Shown in pieces: positions 31,937 through 40,956 of a stretch of DNA of 43,772 nt (position 1 is the stretch's first letter; each line of letters begins with the position of its first letter). A program made the translations under genes and the position numbers. Under the pieces are notes generated by a model. The model made no database searches. It saw only the letters and a program-made list of their open reading frames with translations, and was not told the DNA's origin. Location of the stretch: NCBI GenBank assembly GCA_021845505.1, contig JAJZVU010000003.1, positions 114,813-158,584 on the forward strand, in the 5' to 3' direction. Source of the stretch: Pseudomonadota bacterium (GTDB lineage Bacteria; Pseudomonadota; Gammaproteobacteria; Burkholderiales; Burkholderiaceae_C).

Positions 31937-32332
31937 ATGGACGACCACACACGCGCAGTGATTCAAGCTACCTTCGATGCCTCGCACCAGGGCCGGATGC
32001 ACTTCGGCGAAGTGATCGCCCAGTTGAGCGGCGTGCAGGTCGAGTCGTACCAGGTCGACTACCGCTGCGGCCGCGCCAGCTACTACCTGGCCGACGGCGC
32101 CGTCGTCGATCTGGGCTTCGAGCGGCCGCGCCAGCCCATCGCCGATGCATTCGATGGCGACGCACTGCGCGCGGCCATCGCGGACGCGCAGCAGGGTCGT
32201 CTGATGTACCCCGAATTCAAGCAGCTGTCGCAGCGCGCCGGATGCGTCGGCTACACGGTCTGGCTCGCCGGGCGCCAGGTCACGTACCTGGGCCGCCGCG
32301 GCCAGATCCACGTGGAGCGCTTTCCCAGCTGA
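31937..32332 (+). CDS. DUF1398 family protein
   Basis: 131 aa from ATG 31937. The sequence fits the DUF1398 family of small soluble proteins of unknown function: HFGEVIAQLSGVQVESYQVDYRCGRASYYLADG, then YPEFKQLSQRAGCVGYTVWLAGRQVTYLGRRGQIHVERFP. No membrane segment is seen. It lies directly downstream of a MarR gene and is probably controlled by it. Confidence 0.8.
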   Translation: MDDHTRAVIQATFDASHQGRMHFGEVIAQLSGVQVESYQVDYRCGRASYYLADGAVVDLGFERPRQPIADAFDGDALRAAIADAQQGRLMYPEFKQLSQRAGCVGYTVWLAGRQVTYLGRRGQIHVERFPS

Positions 32333-32379
32333 CCCCGCGGCCGGCGCACCGATCTGGATCCTCGCCGAGCGCCCCGGTC

Positions 32380-33318
32380 TCAAGAAGCCGTCGGCGCCTG
32401 CGCCTGCGCGTCGACCAGGAAGCCCTGGAAGCTGCGCAGTGCTTCGGACGGGTTGTCCTCGACCCAGGCCGCATAGGTGGGAATGCGCTCGCCGACGCCG
32501 GCCAGCGGCCTGACCACGACCCCCATGCGGGCTGCGTTGCGGGCGCAGTCGGCGTACACGCTGACACCCGCACCCGCAGCGACGAGGCCGAAGATTCCGC
32601 TGGAGTTCGAAGCCTCCTGCACGATGTTGGGGAAGAAGCCGGCGCCGTGGCACAGCGGGAAGAACAGCCGGCGGAAGGTACCGAATGCCTCCTCGGTGCC
32701 CATGACGAAGTCCTCCGCCGCCAGTTCGGCCAGGTGCACCTCGCCGGCGCCGGCAAGCGGATGGGTATCGGGCAACAGCGCGACGAAGGCATGCTGCTGG
32801 ATCGGCAACTGCCGCACCCTCGGCGACGCGCTTTCGCCGATCACGAAGCCGATATCGATCCGCCCCTCCAGCAGCGCCTGCCGCTGGCGCGAGCTCGGGC
32901 TGTACTCGAGATCGAGGACCACGCGAGGGAAGCGGCTTCGGAAGCGTTGCAGCAGCGACGGCAGCACTCCGTTGATCGCGAAGTCCATGTACCCCACGCG
33001 CAGCCGCCCGCCGTGGCCGTTGGCCGCGTCCACCGCGGCGCGCCCGGCGCGCGCCAGGTGCGACAGCGCGACGCCGCACTCCGCCGCGAAGGCCTCGCCC
33101 GCCGAGGTGAGCCTGACGTGCCGGGTCGTGCGCTCCAGCAACGAAGCCCCGACGGCCTCCTCGAGATTGCGGATGGTGCGGCTCAGCGCCGATTGACTGG
33201 TGGCAAGGCGCAACGCCGCGCGCCCGAAATGCAACTCGGCCACCAACACCAGGAAGGCGCGAACCTCGCGCAACTGGAAGCGCGGAAGCGCAAGCGGCGA
33301 ACCGAAGGAAGTGGCCAT
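32380..33318 (-). CDS. LysR family transcriptional regulator
   Basis: 312 aa. The N-terminal helix-turn-helix includes FLVLVAELHFGRAALRLATSQSALSRTIRNLEEAVGASLLERTTRHVRLT, followed by an effector domain (RLRVGYMDFAINGVLP, EGRIDIGFVIGES). This subgroup (CbnR/BenM-like) often responds to aromatic or other carboxylates. It is divergent from the isochorismatase-family hydrolase and MFS transporter genes, its likely targets, with an inverted repeat in the space between. Confidence 0.92.
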   Translation of the reverse strand: MATSFGSPLALPRFQLREVRAFLVLVAELHFGRAALRLATSQSALSRTIRNLEEAVGASLLERTTRHVRLTSAGEAFAAECGVALSHLARAGRAAVDAANGHGGRLRVGYMDFAINGVLPSLLQRFRSRFPRVVLDLEYSPSSRQRQALLEGRIDIGFVIGESASPRVRQLPIQQHAFVALLPDTHPLAGAGEVHLAELAAEDFVMGTEEAFGTFRRLFFPLCHGAGFFPNIVQEASNSSGIFGLVAAGAGVSVYADCARNAARMGVVVRPLAGVGERIPTYAAWVEDNPSEALRSFQGFLVDAQAQAPTAS

Positions 33319-33353
33319 TTGATATCAGCTTTTGCATCATTCGAAACGCGAAT

Positions 33354-33371
33354 TGTATCAACTGTGATACA
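33354..33371. promoter_or_regulatory. LysR operator candidate with 7-bp arms
   Basis: TGTATCA-ACTG-TGATACA is a perfect inverted repeat lying 35 bp from the LysR start and 88 bp from the hydrolase start. A related palindrome, TGATATCA, occurs at 33320-33327 beside the LysR start codon. The AT-rich region stands out from its surroundings. Confidence 0.65.
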
Positions 33372-33458
33372 TGGCGCCCTATAGTGCCGTCATCGGCCCG
33401 AACAAGCGCGCCAACGGGTTGTCGGCGCCGCCGATCCTTGCCTGTTCAGGAGTCATGG

Positions 33459-34175
33459 ATGTCAGACCAGCTTGAAATCGCCCTCGAGGCAGCCTTCGCC
33501 GAAGCCACGCGCCGCTACCGGGAGCGCGGATTCCAGCGCCGCGTAGGATTCGGCAGCCAACCCGCGCTGATCAGCGTCGATCTGGCCAACGCATGGACGC
33601 GCCCGGGCAACCCCTTCACCTGCGAGCATGTCGACGACCGCATCATCCCGTCGATGCAGACGCTGCTCGCGGCGTTTCGCAAGTACGATTTCCCGGTGGT
33701 CCACGTGACCACCTGCTACGAGGTCACCGATCGCCAGAATCCGCACACCGACATGGGGCTGTGGCATCACAAGATCCCCGTCGAGGTCGTGTCGCAGGGC
33801 GACCCCAGCCTGTGGAGCATCGACTCCCGCATCGCTCCGGTGCCGGGGGAACTCACCCTGATCAAGAAGCGGGCCAGTGCGTTTCACGGCACCTACCTGG
33901 CCGGCTACCTGCGCGCCGCGGGAGTGGACACCATCCTGGTCACCGGGGTCACGGCGTCGGCCTGCGTGCGCGAGACGATCTGCGACGGCCTCGCCGATGG
34001 CTTCCGCACCATCGCGGTGAAAGAGGCGATCGGGGACCGCGTCCCCGGTGCCGTGCTGTGGAACCTGTTCGACATCGACGCCAAGTTCGGCGACGTCGAG
34101 ACCACGCAGACCTGCGTGGACTACCTCGACCGCATCGGCGCACCCAGGCTCCGGCAGGCCCGCAAGGCCGCCTGA
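33459..34175 (+). CDS. Isochorismatase-fold amidohydrolase, N-carbamoylsarcosine amidohydrolase-like
   Basis: 238 aa from ATG 33459 (AGGAG upstream). The cysteine-hydrolase triad is D41 (ISVDLANAW), K136 (LIKKRASAFHGT) and C169 (GVTASACVRET). The SAF-x-GT and FDIDAKFGDV stretches match the CSHase/maleamate amidohydrolase subgroup. CSHase splits N-carbamoylsarcosine to sarcosine, CO2 and ammonia; maleamate amidohydrolase is the main alternative. The nearby sarcosine oxidase operon favours the first, but sequence alone cannot decide. It is followed after 101 bp by an MFS transporter gene and regulated, by inference, by the divergent LysR. Confidence 0.82.
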   Translation: MSDQLEIALEAAFAEATRRYRERGFQRRVGFGSQPALISVDLANAWTRPGNPFTCEHVDDRIIPSMQTLLAAFRKYDFPVVHVTTCYEVTDRQNPHTDMGLWHHKIPVEVVSQGDPSLWSIDSRIAPVPGELTLIKKRASAFHGTYLAGYLRAAGVDTILVTGVTASACVRETICDGLADGFRTIAVKEAIGDRVPGAVLWNLFDIDAKFGDVETTQTCVDYLDRIGAPRLRQARKAA

Positions 34176-34276
34176 CGCGAGCCACCCCCTGAAGGCGGCC
34201 GCAGAGCCGCCGCGCAGAACCCTTCCCGGCGAGGCACGCCGGCAGGGCCGGGAATCCATCATCCAGAGGAGGCAGT

Positions 34277-35611
34277 ATGTCCGCTACGCTACCCCAGTCC
34301 GCAACCGTCGGGGTCTTGCCGGAGGAGACACTTCGCAAGGTCACGATCGCCGCGATCGCCGGCACGGTCATCGAGTGGTTCGACTTCGCCATCTACGGCT
34401 TCATGGCGCCGACGATCGCAACCACGTTCTTCGCCGCGGGCAACCGCATCACCAACCTGCTCCAGACCTTCGCGATCTTCGCCATCGCCTTCGCGCTGCG
34501 CCCGTTCGGAGGCGCGTTCTTCGGCCGCATGGGTGACCGCATCGGCCGCAAGCGCGTGCTGGCGCTGACCGTCGGGCTGATGTCCGCCGCCACCGCGGCG
34601 ATGGGCCTGCTGCCCAGCTACGCGCAGATCGGTATCGCCGCGCCGCTGCTGCTCACCTTGGCGCGCTGCATCCAGGGCTTCTCGGCCGGCGGCGAATACG
34701 CCGGCGCGGTCACCTATGTCATCGAGCACGCGCCGCAGGACCAACGCTCGCGCTACAGCAGCTGGATGCCGGCGGCGACCTTCGCCTCGTTCGCGCTGGC
34801 CGCCTTGTTGTCCTACCTGATGGAGGCGCTCCTGCCGCACGCGGACGTGCTCGCCTGGGGCTGGCGCATTCCCTTCCTCGCCGCGGCGCCGATGGGGCTG
34901 GTCGCGATGTACATCCGCAGACGCCTCGACGAGAGCCCGATCTTCCAGCGCGCGCTGGCCGACAGGCAGGCCACCGGCCACCCGCCGCTCGGCCAGGTGC
35001 TCGGCGGGCACGGCCGCACGATGTTCCTGCTCGGCGCGTACATCAGCCTGACCGCGCTTTCCTTCTACATCTTCTCGACCTACATGTCGACCTTCCTGCA
35101 AGTGGTCGTTCACATTCCGGGCAAGCAGGTGTTCCTGACCAGCGTGGTCGCGCTGGCCTTCGCCGCCGCGATGGCGCCGCCGCTCGGAAGGCTGTGTGAC
35201 CGCATCGGGCGGCGCGCCACGATGATGCTTTCGGCCGCGCTGCTCGGCCTGCTCGCGGGGCCCGCGTACCTGCTGGCGTCCCACGGCGGACTGGAGAACG
35301 CCCTGCTGGCGCAGCTGCTGCTGGCGGTCGGGGCCGTCACCGCGAACGTGGTCACCGCGGTCCTGCTGTCCGAGCTGTTCCCCACCATCGTGCGCTACAC
35401 CGCGTCGGCCATCACCTACAACGTGAGCTATGCGATCTTCGGCGGCACCGCTCCGCTGGTCGCGACCTACCTGATCGCGGCGACCGGAAACAAGCTGGCG
35501 CCCGCGTACTACATCGCGGGAATCGCCGTCGTGGCCCTGGTCGCCGCCTGGCGCATGCCCGAGACGGCGGGCACGAGCCTGGACCACGCGGCCGGGCGGA
35601 CAAGGAACTGA
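34277..35611 (+). CDS. MFS transporter, metabolite:proton symporter (ProP-like) family
   Basis: 444 aa with twelve apparent membrane segments. Family hallmarks are AGTVIEWFDFAIYGFMAP at the start, the loop motif GRMGDRIGRKRVL between helices 2 and 3, RCIQGFSAGGEYAGAVTYVIEHAP, and WRIPFLAA. Members import osmolytes, dicarboxylates, aromatic acids and methylated amines. It probably imports the substrate of the adjacent amidohydrolase. AGGAGG precedes the ATG. It is convergent with purU. Confidence 0.9.
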   Translation: MSATLPQSATVGVLPEETLRKVTIAAIAGTVIEWFDFAIYGFMAPTIATTFFAAGNRITNLLQTFAIFAIAFALRPFGGAFFGRMGDRIGRKRVLALTVGLMSAATAAMGLLPSYAQIGIAAPLLLTLARCIQGFSAGGEYAGAVTYVIEHAPQDQRSRYSSWMPAATFASFALAALLSYLMEALLPHADVLAWGWRIPFLAAAPMGLVAMYIRRRLDESPIFQRALADRQATGHPPLGQVLGGHGRTMFLLGAYISLTALSFYIFSTYMSTFLQVVVHIPGKQVFLTSVVALAFAAAMAPPLGRLCDRIGRRATMMLSAALLGLLAGPAYLLASHGGLENALLAQLLLAVGAVTANVVTAVLLSELFPTIVRYTASAITYNVSYAIFGGTAPLVATYLIAATGNKLAPAYYIAGIAVVALVAAWRMPETAGTSLDHAAGRTRN

Positions 35612-35690
35612 GCGCGGCGAGCACCGTTTCGCCGGCAGAACGCTCGCAGTGCGCGCTCGGCTCCCCACCAGCGCGCCGAGCGCGCCGAAT

Positions 35691-35715
35691 CGCCGGGGCC
35701 GACGGGACCCCGGCG
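35691..35715. terminator. Terminator-like hairpin at the end of the sarcosine oxidase operon
   Basis: An 8-bp stem, CGCCGGGG (35691-35698)/CCCCGGCG (35708-35715), with a 9-nt loop starts 3 bp past the purU stop, in the gap between convergent genes. No T-tract is present. Confidence 0.45.
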
Positions 35716-35717
35716 CG

Positions 35718-36596
35718 TCAGCCGAGCACCACGGTTCGCCCGTCGTTGACGAAGATCCTTCGCTCCAGGTAGTACTTGACCGCTCGCGCCAGCGCCAGGC
35801 ACTCCATGTCGCGTCCGGTCGCGCCCAGGCGCTGCGGGTCGAAGCTGTGGTTGACCCGCTCGACCACCTGCTCGATGATCGGTCCCTCGTCGAGGTCGTC
35901 GGTCACGAAATGCGCGGTGGCTCCGATCAGCTTGACCCCGCGAGCGTGCGCCTGGTGATAGGGCTTGGCGCCCTTGAACCCCGGCAGGAAGGAGTGATGG
36001 ATGTTGATGGCCCGTCCGGCGAGCAAGCGGCTGGTGTGCGGAGAAAGGATCTGCATGTAGCGCGCGAGCACGACCAGTTCGGTGTGCGTGCTCGCGACGA
36101 GATCCATCAAGCCGCGCTCCTGCTGCTCCTTGTTCGCGGGGTCCACCGGCAGGTGATGGAACGGCAGGCCGTACCCGGCGGCCAGCGGTTGCAGGTCGGG
36201 GTGGTTCGACACCACCGCGGTCACCTGCATGCGCAACTCCTGCATGCGCCAGCGGAACAGCAGGTCCGCCAGGCAGTGATCGAGCCGCGACACCAGGATC
36301 AGCACCCTTACCGGCTGCCCCAGGTCGTGCAGCGCCCACTGCATCGCGTGCTGCGCGGCGACCTGCGCGAAGGCGTCGCGCATTTCCGTCAGCTCCAACC
36401 TGGGGCCCCCGGCACGGAACACCACGCGAACGAAGAAGCGCTGCGTCGAGGTGTCGTCGAACACATCGAATTCGGAGATGTAGCAGGAACGCGCGTCGAG
36501 CAGGCGCACGATCGCCGCCACCTGTCCGGGAGCGCTGGCGCAGCTCGCGCTGAGCACGAACTGCGTCGGCACTTGGGCACCGCTGTCGCTTGGCAT
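35718..36596 (-). CDS. purU: Formyltetrahydrofolate deformylase, sarcosine-operon copy
   Basis: 292 aa with an N-terminal ACT domain (about 10-95) and a formyltransferase-fold domain holding the catalytic Asn/His/Asp (AINIHHSFLPGFKGAKPYH, DDLDEGPIIEQ). It releases formate from 10-formyl-THF, regenerating THF needed by sarcosine oxidase, whose product is methylene-THF. It is the last gene of glyA-sdaA-soxBDAG-folB-purU, 8 bp after the folB-like gene. It is clearly homologous to but distinct from the copy at 1026-1931. Confidence 0.94.
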   Translation of the reverse strand: MPSDSGAQVPTQFVLSASCASAPGQVAAIVRLLDARSCYISEFDVFDDTSTQRFFVRVVFRAGGPRLELTEMRDAFAQVAAQHAMQWALHDLGQPVRVLILVSRLDHCLADLLFRWRMQELRMQVTAVVSNHPDLQPLAAGYGLPFHHLPVDPANKEQQERGLMDLVASTHTELVVLARYMQILSPHTSRLLAGRAINIHHSFLPGFKGAKPYHQAHARGVKLIGATAHFVTDDLDEGPIIEQVVERVNHSFDPQRLGATGRDMECLALARAVKYYLERRIFVNDGRTVVLG

Positions 36597-36604
36597 GGCC
36601 GTCC

Positions 36605-37066
36605 TCAGCGATCGGTGGCCAGCTCAGCTTGCCGAGTCGGCGCGGCAAGCGGCTGGTGCTGCTGCAGCAGCGCGCACTGCCGTCTGGACAGCGCCAGCTG
36701 CACGCGGACGCTGGCGGCCTTGCCGGCGGCAGCTGGCTTGCACAGGCTCAGACGCGCCTGCACGAGCTGCGGGAAGCTCGAATAGGCGCGGCACAGCAAC
36801 TCGGCCGCGAGGGTCTCGAGCAGATCGGTATGTTGCTCGCGCCCCAGGTGGTCGGCGACCAGCGCGCAGAACGCGTCGTAGTCGAGGACCTGGGACAGTC
36901 GCTGCGGGAAGGTCGCCGCCGCGCAGTGCAGTTCGGCGTCCAGCACGATCGCCTGCGCCGCCTGTCTTTCCGGGGCGTACACCCCGACGCGCGCCTGCGC
37001 CTGCAGGCTGCGCACGCTGACGGTCCACTGGAACGGCCAGCCCGCGTGTTCGGCGTCAGCGGACAT
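36605..37066 (-). CDS. Dihydroneopterin aldolase-like protein in the sarcosine oxidase operon
   Basis: 153 aa from ATG 37066, overlapping soxG by 11 nt. It aligns with FolB: GVYAPE keeps the active-site Glu, VLDYDAF the Tyr, and SLCKPAAA the catalytic Lys, so it should be active. Dihydroneopterin aldolase makes 6-hydroxymethyl-dihydropterin for folate synthesis. The C-terminus is about 30 residues longer than usual and Gln/Ala/Arg-rich. Its place in the sox operon suggests extra folate supply for methylene-THF-forming sarcosine oxidase, or action on a related pterin. Confidence 0.82.
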   Translation of the reverse strand: MSADAEHAGWPFQWTVSVRSLQAQARVGVYAPERQAAQAIVLDAELHCAAATFPQRLSQVLDYDAFCALVADHLGREQHTDLLETLAAELLCRAYSSFPQLVQARLSLCKPAAAGKAASVRVQLALSRRQCALLQQHQPLAAPTRQAELATDR

Positions 37067-37661
37067 GCTCGCCTCCCAGGTAGGGCTGCGCGGCGTCGAG
37101 CAGCATGTCCACGGCATAGTGCGCGAAACTGCGGCGCACGACGACCGAGAACGTGTCGTCCGCGCCGCGCCACAGGGTCACGGGGGCCTTGAAGTAATGC
37201 GACTGCGCGCATTGCTCCTCGACGAAGACCCGGGGGTGCAGGTCCAGCGGACAGCCCGCCGCCAGCACCGCGCGCGCCGCGCTGCCCTGCAGGGTCACGA
37301 TGACCAGGCCGCTGGACACATCGACCACGGTGCCCCCGCCGGCCGCCAGCGCGCCGCGCAGCGAAGCCTCCAGCCCGGACGGGTCGGCGTCGGCATCGCA
37401 CAGCAGCCATTCGTCGGGCCCCATCCACAGCGCCCTGCGCCCGCCGGCCGCCGCGGTCTGCCCGGCACGAGCAGGCAGCTGCAGGCCCAGCACGCCGGCT
37501 GCCGCCTCGAAGAAGGCCTGGCCCGTGCCGCGCAGTGTCAGCAACGCGCGGCAGGGCCGCTCGCGCAGCACGAATCCCGCGGCCGCCGGGCCGAGCCGGC
37601 CGTCGGGCGATCGCTCCAGCCCGACCAGCGCCGATTCCCATCGCACACCGTCATTGCACAT
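37056..37661 (-). CDS. soxG: Sarcosine oxidase gamma subunit
   Basis: 201 aa, the normal length. It resembles the GcvT-like SoxG fold (RALLTLRGTGQAFFEAAAGVLGLQLP, WMGPDEWLLC, VVDVSSGLVIVTLQGSAARAVLAAGCPLDLHP, RRSFAHYAVDMLLDA). The gamma subunit caps the heterotetramer without its own cofactor. It overlaps soxA by 11 nt and the folB-like gene by 11 nt, so the four genes are tightly coupled. Confidence 0.9.
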   Translation of the reverse strand: MCNDGVRWESALVGLERSPDGRLGPAAAGFVLRERPCRALLTLRGTGQAFFEAAAGVLGLQLPARAGQTAAAGGRRALWMGPDEWLLCDADADPSGLEASLRGALAAGGGTVVDVSSGLVIVTLQGSAARAVLAAGCPLDLHPRVFVEEQCAQSHYFKAPVTLWRGADDTFSVVVRRSFAHYAVDMLLDAAQPYLGGEHVR

Positions 37662-40656
37662 GCTGTCGTTCTCCCTGGGGGTCGTAGAACACCGGGCTGC
37701 AGATCTCGGCCTCCACGCAGACGCCGGCAGCCTCCGAGACGTGCACCCGCTGCCCGATGCGTTCCAGGCCGCCCTGCACCAGCGCGAGGGCGATCGAGCG
37801 GCCGAGGATCGGGCTCATGTAGCTGGAGGTCACGAAGCCCAGCATCGGCGTGATCCGCCCCGGCCGGGGCGTCTGCACGATCTGCGCGCCTTCGGCCAGC
37901 ACGTGGCCCGCGTCGAGGGTTCGCAGGCCGACGAGCTGCTTGCGCCCGCCGCGCCGGGTGTCGGAGCGGGCCAGCGAGCGCTTGCCCAGGAAGTCCTTGC
38001 CCTTGGCCACCAGTCCACCCATTCCGAGGTCCAGCGGGGTGACCGATCCGTCGGTGTCCTGGCCGACGATGATGTAGCCCTTCTCGGCCCGCAGCACATG
38101 CATGGTCTCGGTGCCGTAGGGAGTGATGTCGAAGTCCGCTCCGGCCCGCATGATGGCATCCCACACCGCTTGTCCATGGTTGGCGGGAACGTTGACCTCG
38201 TAGGCCAGCTCCCCGGAGAAACTGATGCGCATGATGCGCGCGCCGACTCCGGCGACGCGGCCGTCGCGGTAGCTCATGAACGGGAAGGCCTCGTTCGAGA
38301 AATCCACGGCCTCGCCGACCTGCTCGAGCACCTTGCGGCTGTTCGGCCCGACGACGGCGAAGGTCGCCCAGTGGTCGGTCACCGAGGTCAGGTGCACCCG
38401 CAGATGCGGCCACTCGGTCTGCAGCCAGCGCTCCAGCCAGGACAGAACCCGCGCCGCGCCGCCCGTCGTGGTGGTCATCAGGAAGTGGTGATCTCCCAGG
38501 CGCGTGGTCACCCCGTCGTCGAACACCATGCCGTTTTCGTCGAGCATGAGTCCATAGCGGCACTTGCCGACCTCCAGCTTGTTCCAGGGGTTGGTGTACA
38601 CCCAGTTGAGCAGCGTGACGGCGTCGGGACCCTGGATGTCGATCTTGCCCAGCGTCGAGGCATCGAGCAGGCCCACCGAGCGGCGTACCGCCAGGCACTC
38701 GCGCGCCACGGCTCGATGCAGATCTTCCCCAGGGCGCGGGTAGTACCACGGGCGCTTCCAGTTGCCCACGTCCTCGAAGAGCGCGCCATGTCGTTCGTGC
38801 CAGCCGTGGATGCATGTCTTGCGTGCCGGGTCGAAACGCTGGCCATGCTCGCGTCCCGCCAGCGCGCCAAAGCTCACCGGGGTGTAATTGGGGCGGAAGG
38901 TCGTCGTTCCCACGTCGCCCACGGCCTTGCCGAGCGCCAGTGCGAGGATGGCCATGCCGTTGATGTTGCCCAGCTTGCCCTGGTCGGTGCCAAAGCCCAT
39001 CGCGGTGTAGCGCTTGACATGCTCGATGGACTCGAAGCCCTCGCGGGCGGCCAGCAGGATGTCGGCTGCCGTGACGTCGTTCTGGAAGTCGACGAAGCGC
39101 TTGCTGGCCCTTGACACCCGGGACAGCGGGACGGTCAGCCACAGGGGCTGCAGCGGCTCCTGCGCATGCGTCGCCACGCGCGGCATGTCCACCTCGGCAC
39201 AGCGCGACGCGTCGAACCCGCAGGCTTGCAGCGCCTCGCGCGCCGCGACGCGAGCCTCGGCGAGCCCGGCGGCCAGATCGAACTGTCCGCGCGCGGCGCC
39301 GACGCTGCGCTCGCGCTGCACGCTGTGCGCCGGAACGAAGCAGGCCTGGGCTTCATTCCACGCGGCCTTTCCACCCGATTGGGAGAACAGATGGATCGAC
39401 GGGCTCCAGCCCCCGGACATGCCGACCAGGTCGCAAGCCAGGGACTTCGTCCCGGACGTCCCCGCGCTGCCGTGGGGCGCGATGCTCACCCCGTCGACCC
39501 GCAGCTTGCCGGCAGCCTCCACGATCACATGCGCCGCATGCACCGCGATGCCGGCGCTTCGGGCCTGGCCGGGCCAGTATCCCCGCGGGGAGGCGCGCGG
39601 GTCGACGACCTCGACCTGCGCCCCATTGCGCCGCAGATCGAGCGCCGCCTGATAGCCCCCGTCGTGATTGGTGAAGATCACGGCGCGCTTGCCGGGCAAC
39701 ACGCCGTAGCGATGGATGTAGGTGCTGATCGCGGAGGCCAGCATCACTCCCGGCAGATCATTGTTCCCGAAGACGATGGGGCGTTCGTGCGATCCGGTGG
39801 CCAGGATCACCTGCCTGGCCCGCACCTTCCACAGCCTCTCGCGGGTACCCTGGCGTTGCGCCGGTGGAAGATGGTCGTGCAGACGCTGCACCAGGGTGAC
39901 GAGGTTGTGCTCCTGGTAGCCGAACGCGGTGGTGCGGGACAGCACGATCACCTCCGGGTTGGCCCCGAGTTCCCGCGCGACCGAGTGCACCCAACCCGGC
40001 GCGGGTTGCCCGTCGACGCCCGCATGCGAGCCCAGCAGGCTGCCGCCGAGTTCAGGCTGGTCGTCGACCAGGATCACCCGCGCGCCGACGGCCGCCGCGC
40101 ATTGCGCGGCATGCAGCCCGCAAGGTCCCCCGCCGACGACCAGCAGGTCGCAATGCGCGTAGCGCTTGTCGTAGCGCGACGCGTCGAGTTCCCGGGGCAC
40201 CTGTCCCAGGCCGGCTGCCGCGCGGATGCGCCGCTCGTAGCGCGGCCACATGGAGCGCGGCCACATGAAGGTCTTGTAGTAGAAGCCTGCGGGCAGGAAA
40301 CGGCTCAGGCGCTGGTTGATCGCCATGCGGTCATGCTCCAGGCTGGGCAGCGCGTTCACGCTGGTCGCGACCAGCCCGTCGTACAACTCGACCTCGGTGG
40401 CACGCGCGTTGGGCACGCTGAAGGCGCCCGCCTCGAGTTGCACCAGCGCGTTGGGTTCCTCGACTCCGGCCGCGACAATGCCTCGGGGCCGGTGGTACTT
40501 GAAGCTGCGCGCGACGAAATGCACGTCATGGGCGAGCAGCGCCGATGCCAGGGTGTCGCCCGGGTGGCCGGTGTAGCTGCGGCCGTTGAACCGGAAGCGC
40601 AGCTCGACCCCGCGCTCGATACGGCCGCCGGTCGGCAAGCGGTTGGACTGGCTCAT
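37651..40656 (-). CDS. soxA: Sarcosine oxidase alpha subunit
   Basis: 1001 aa, as expected. An N-terminal ferredoxin-like region (about 15-105, NGRSYTGHPGDTLASALLAHDVHFVARSFKYHRPRG) is followed by an NAD-binding flavoprotein-like domain (about 160-450, CDLLVVGGGPCGLHAAQCAAAVG). The C-terminal half is a GcvT-type folate-binding domain (about 590-1000). In the known enzyme the methylene from sarcosine travels through an internal channel to THF bound here, giving 5,10-methylene-THF. The ATG overlaps the soxD stop. Confidence 0.95.
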   Translation of the reverse strand: MSQSNRLPTGGRIERGVELRFRFNGRSYTGHPGDTLASALLAHDVHFVARSFKYHRPRGIVAAGVEEPNALVQLEAGAFSVPNARATEVELYDGLVATSVNALPSLEHDRMAINQRLSRFLPAGFYYKTFMWPRSMWPRYERRIRAAAGLGQVPRELDASRYDKRYAHCDLLVVGGGPCGLHAAQCAAAVGARVILVDDQPELGGSLLGSHAGVDGQPAPGWVHSVARELGANPEVIVLSRTTAFGYQEHNLVTLVQRLHDHLPPAQRQGTRERLWKVRARQVILATGSHERPIVFGNNDLPGVMLASAISTYIHRYGVLPGKRAVIFTNHDGGYQAALDLRRNGAQVEVVDPRASPRGYWPGQARSAGIAVHAAHVIVEAAGKLRVDGVSIAPHGSAGTSGTKSLACDLVGMSGGWSPSIHLFSQSGGKAAWNEAQACFVPAHSVQRERSVGAARGQFDLAAGLAEARVAAREALQACGFDASRCAEVDMPRVATHAQEPLQPLWLTVPLSRVSRASKRFVDFQNDVTAADILLAAREGFESIEHVKRYTAMGFGTDQGKLGNINGMAILALALGKAVGDVGTTTFRPNYTPVSFGALAGREHGQRFDPARKTCIHGWHERHGALFEDVGNWKRPWYYPRPGEDLHRAVARECLAVRRSVGLLDASTLGKIDIQGPDAVTLLNWVYTNPWNKLEVGKCRYGLMLDENGMVFDDGVTTRLGDHHFLMTTTTGGAARVLSWLERWLQTEWPHLRVHLTSVTDHWATFAVVGPNSRKVLEQVGEAVDFSNEAFPFMSYRDGRVAGVGARIMRISFSGELAYEVNVPANHGQAVWDAIMRAGADFDITPYGTETMHVLRAEKGYIIVGQDTDGSVTPLDLGMGGLVAKGKDFLGKRSLARSDTRRGGRKQLVGLRTLDAGHVLAEGAQIVQTPRPGRITPMLGFVTSSYMSPILGRSIALALVQGGLERIGQRVHVSEAAGVCVEAEICSPVFYDPQGERQHVQ

Positions 40657-40937
40657 CGCGCATCTCCCTGCCCGGCCTGCCCGCCCAGCGGGGTTGTGGC
40701 GCCGAACGCGTAGCTCACCGTGTCGCGCTCGGCGACGAACCAGCGCCGGCAGCCGTGGGCGTGATTCCACTGCTCACGGTGTGGGCCGCGCGGATTCCTG
40801 CGCATGAACAGGTAATCGCCCCATTGCGCATCGCTCAGGTTCTCGCTCGCCGAGGGCCGCACGATGTCCGCCTCGCCCCCGCAGGTGTACTCGGATTCGG
40901 CGCGAGGACCGCACCAGGGACAACAGATCAACAGCAT
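40653..40937 (-). CDS. soxD: Sarcosine oxidase delta subunit
   Basis: 94 aa. The structural zinc ligands of SoxD are all in place: C6, C9 (CPWCG), H59 and C63 (NHAHGC). It is a small subunit bridging the others. It overlaps soxA by ATGA and follows soxB by 19 bp. Confidence 0.94.
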   Translation of the reverse strand: MLLICCPWCGPRAESEYTCGGEADIVRPSASENLSDAQWGDYLFMRRNPRGPHREQWNHAHGCRRWFVAERDTVSYAFGATTPLGGQAGQGDAR

Positions 40938-40956
40938 GGTGTTCGCCTCCTGCTCG

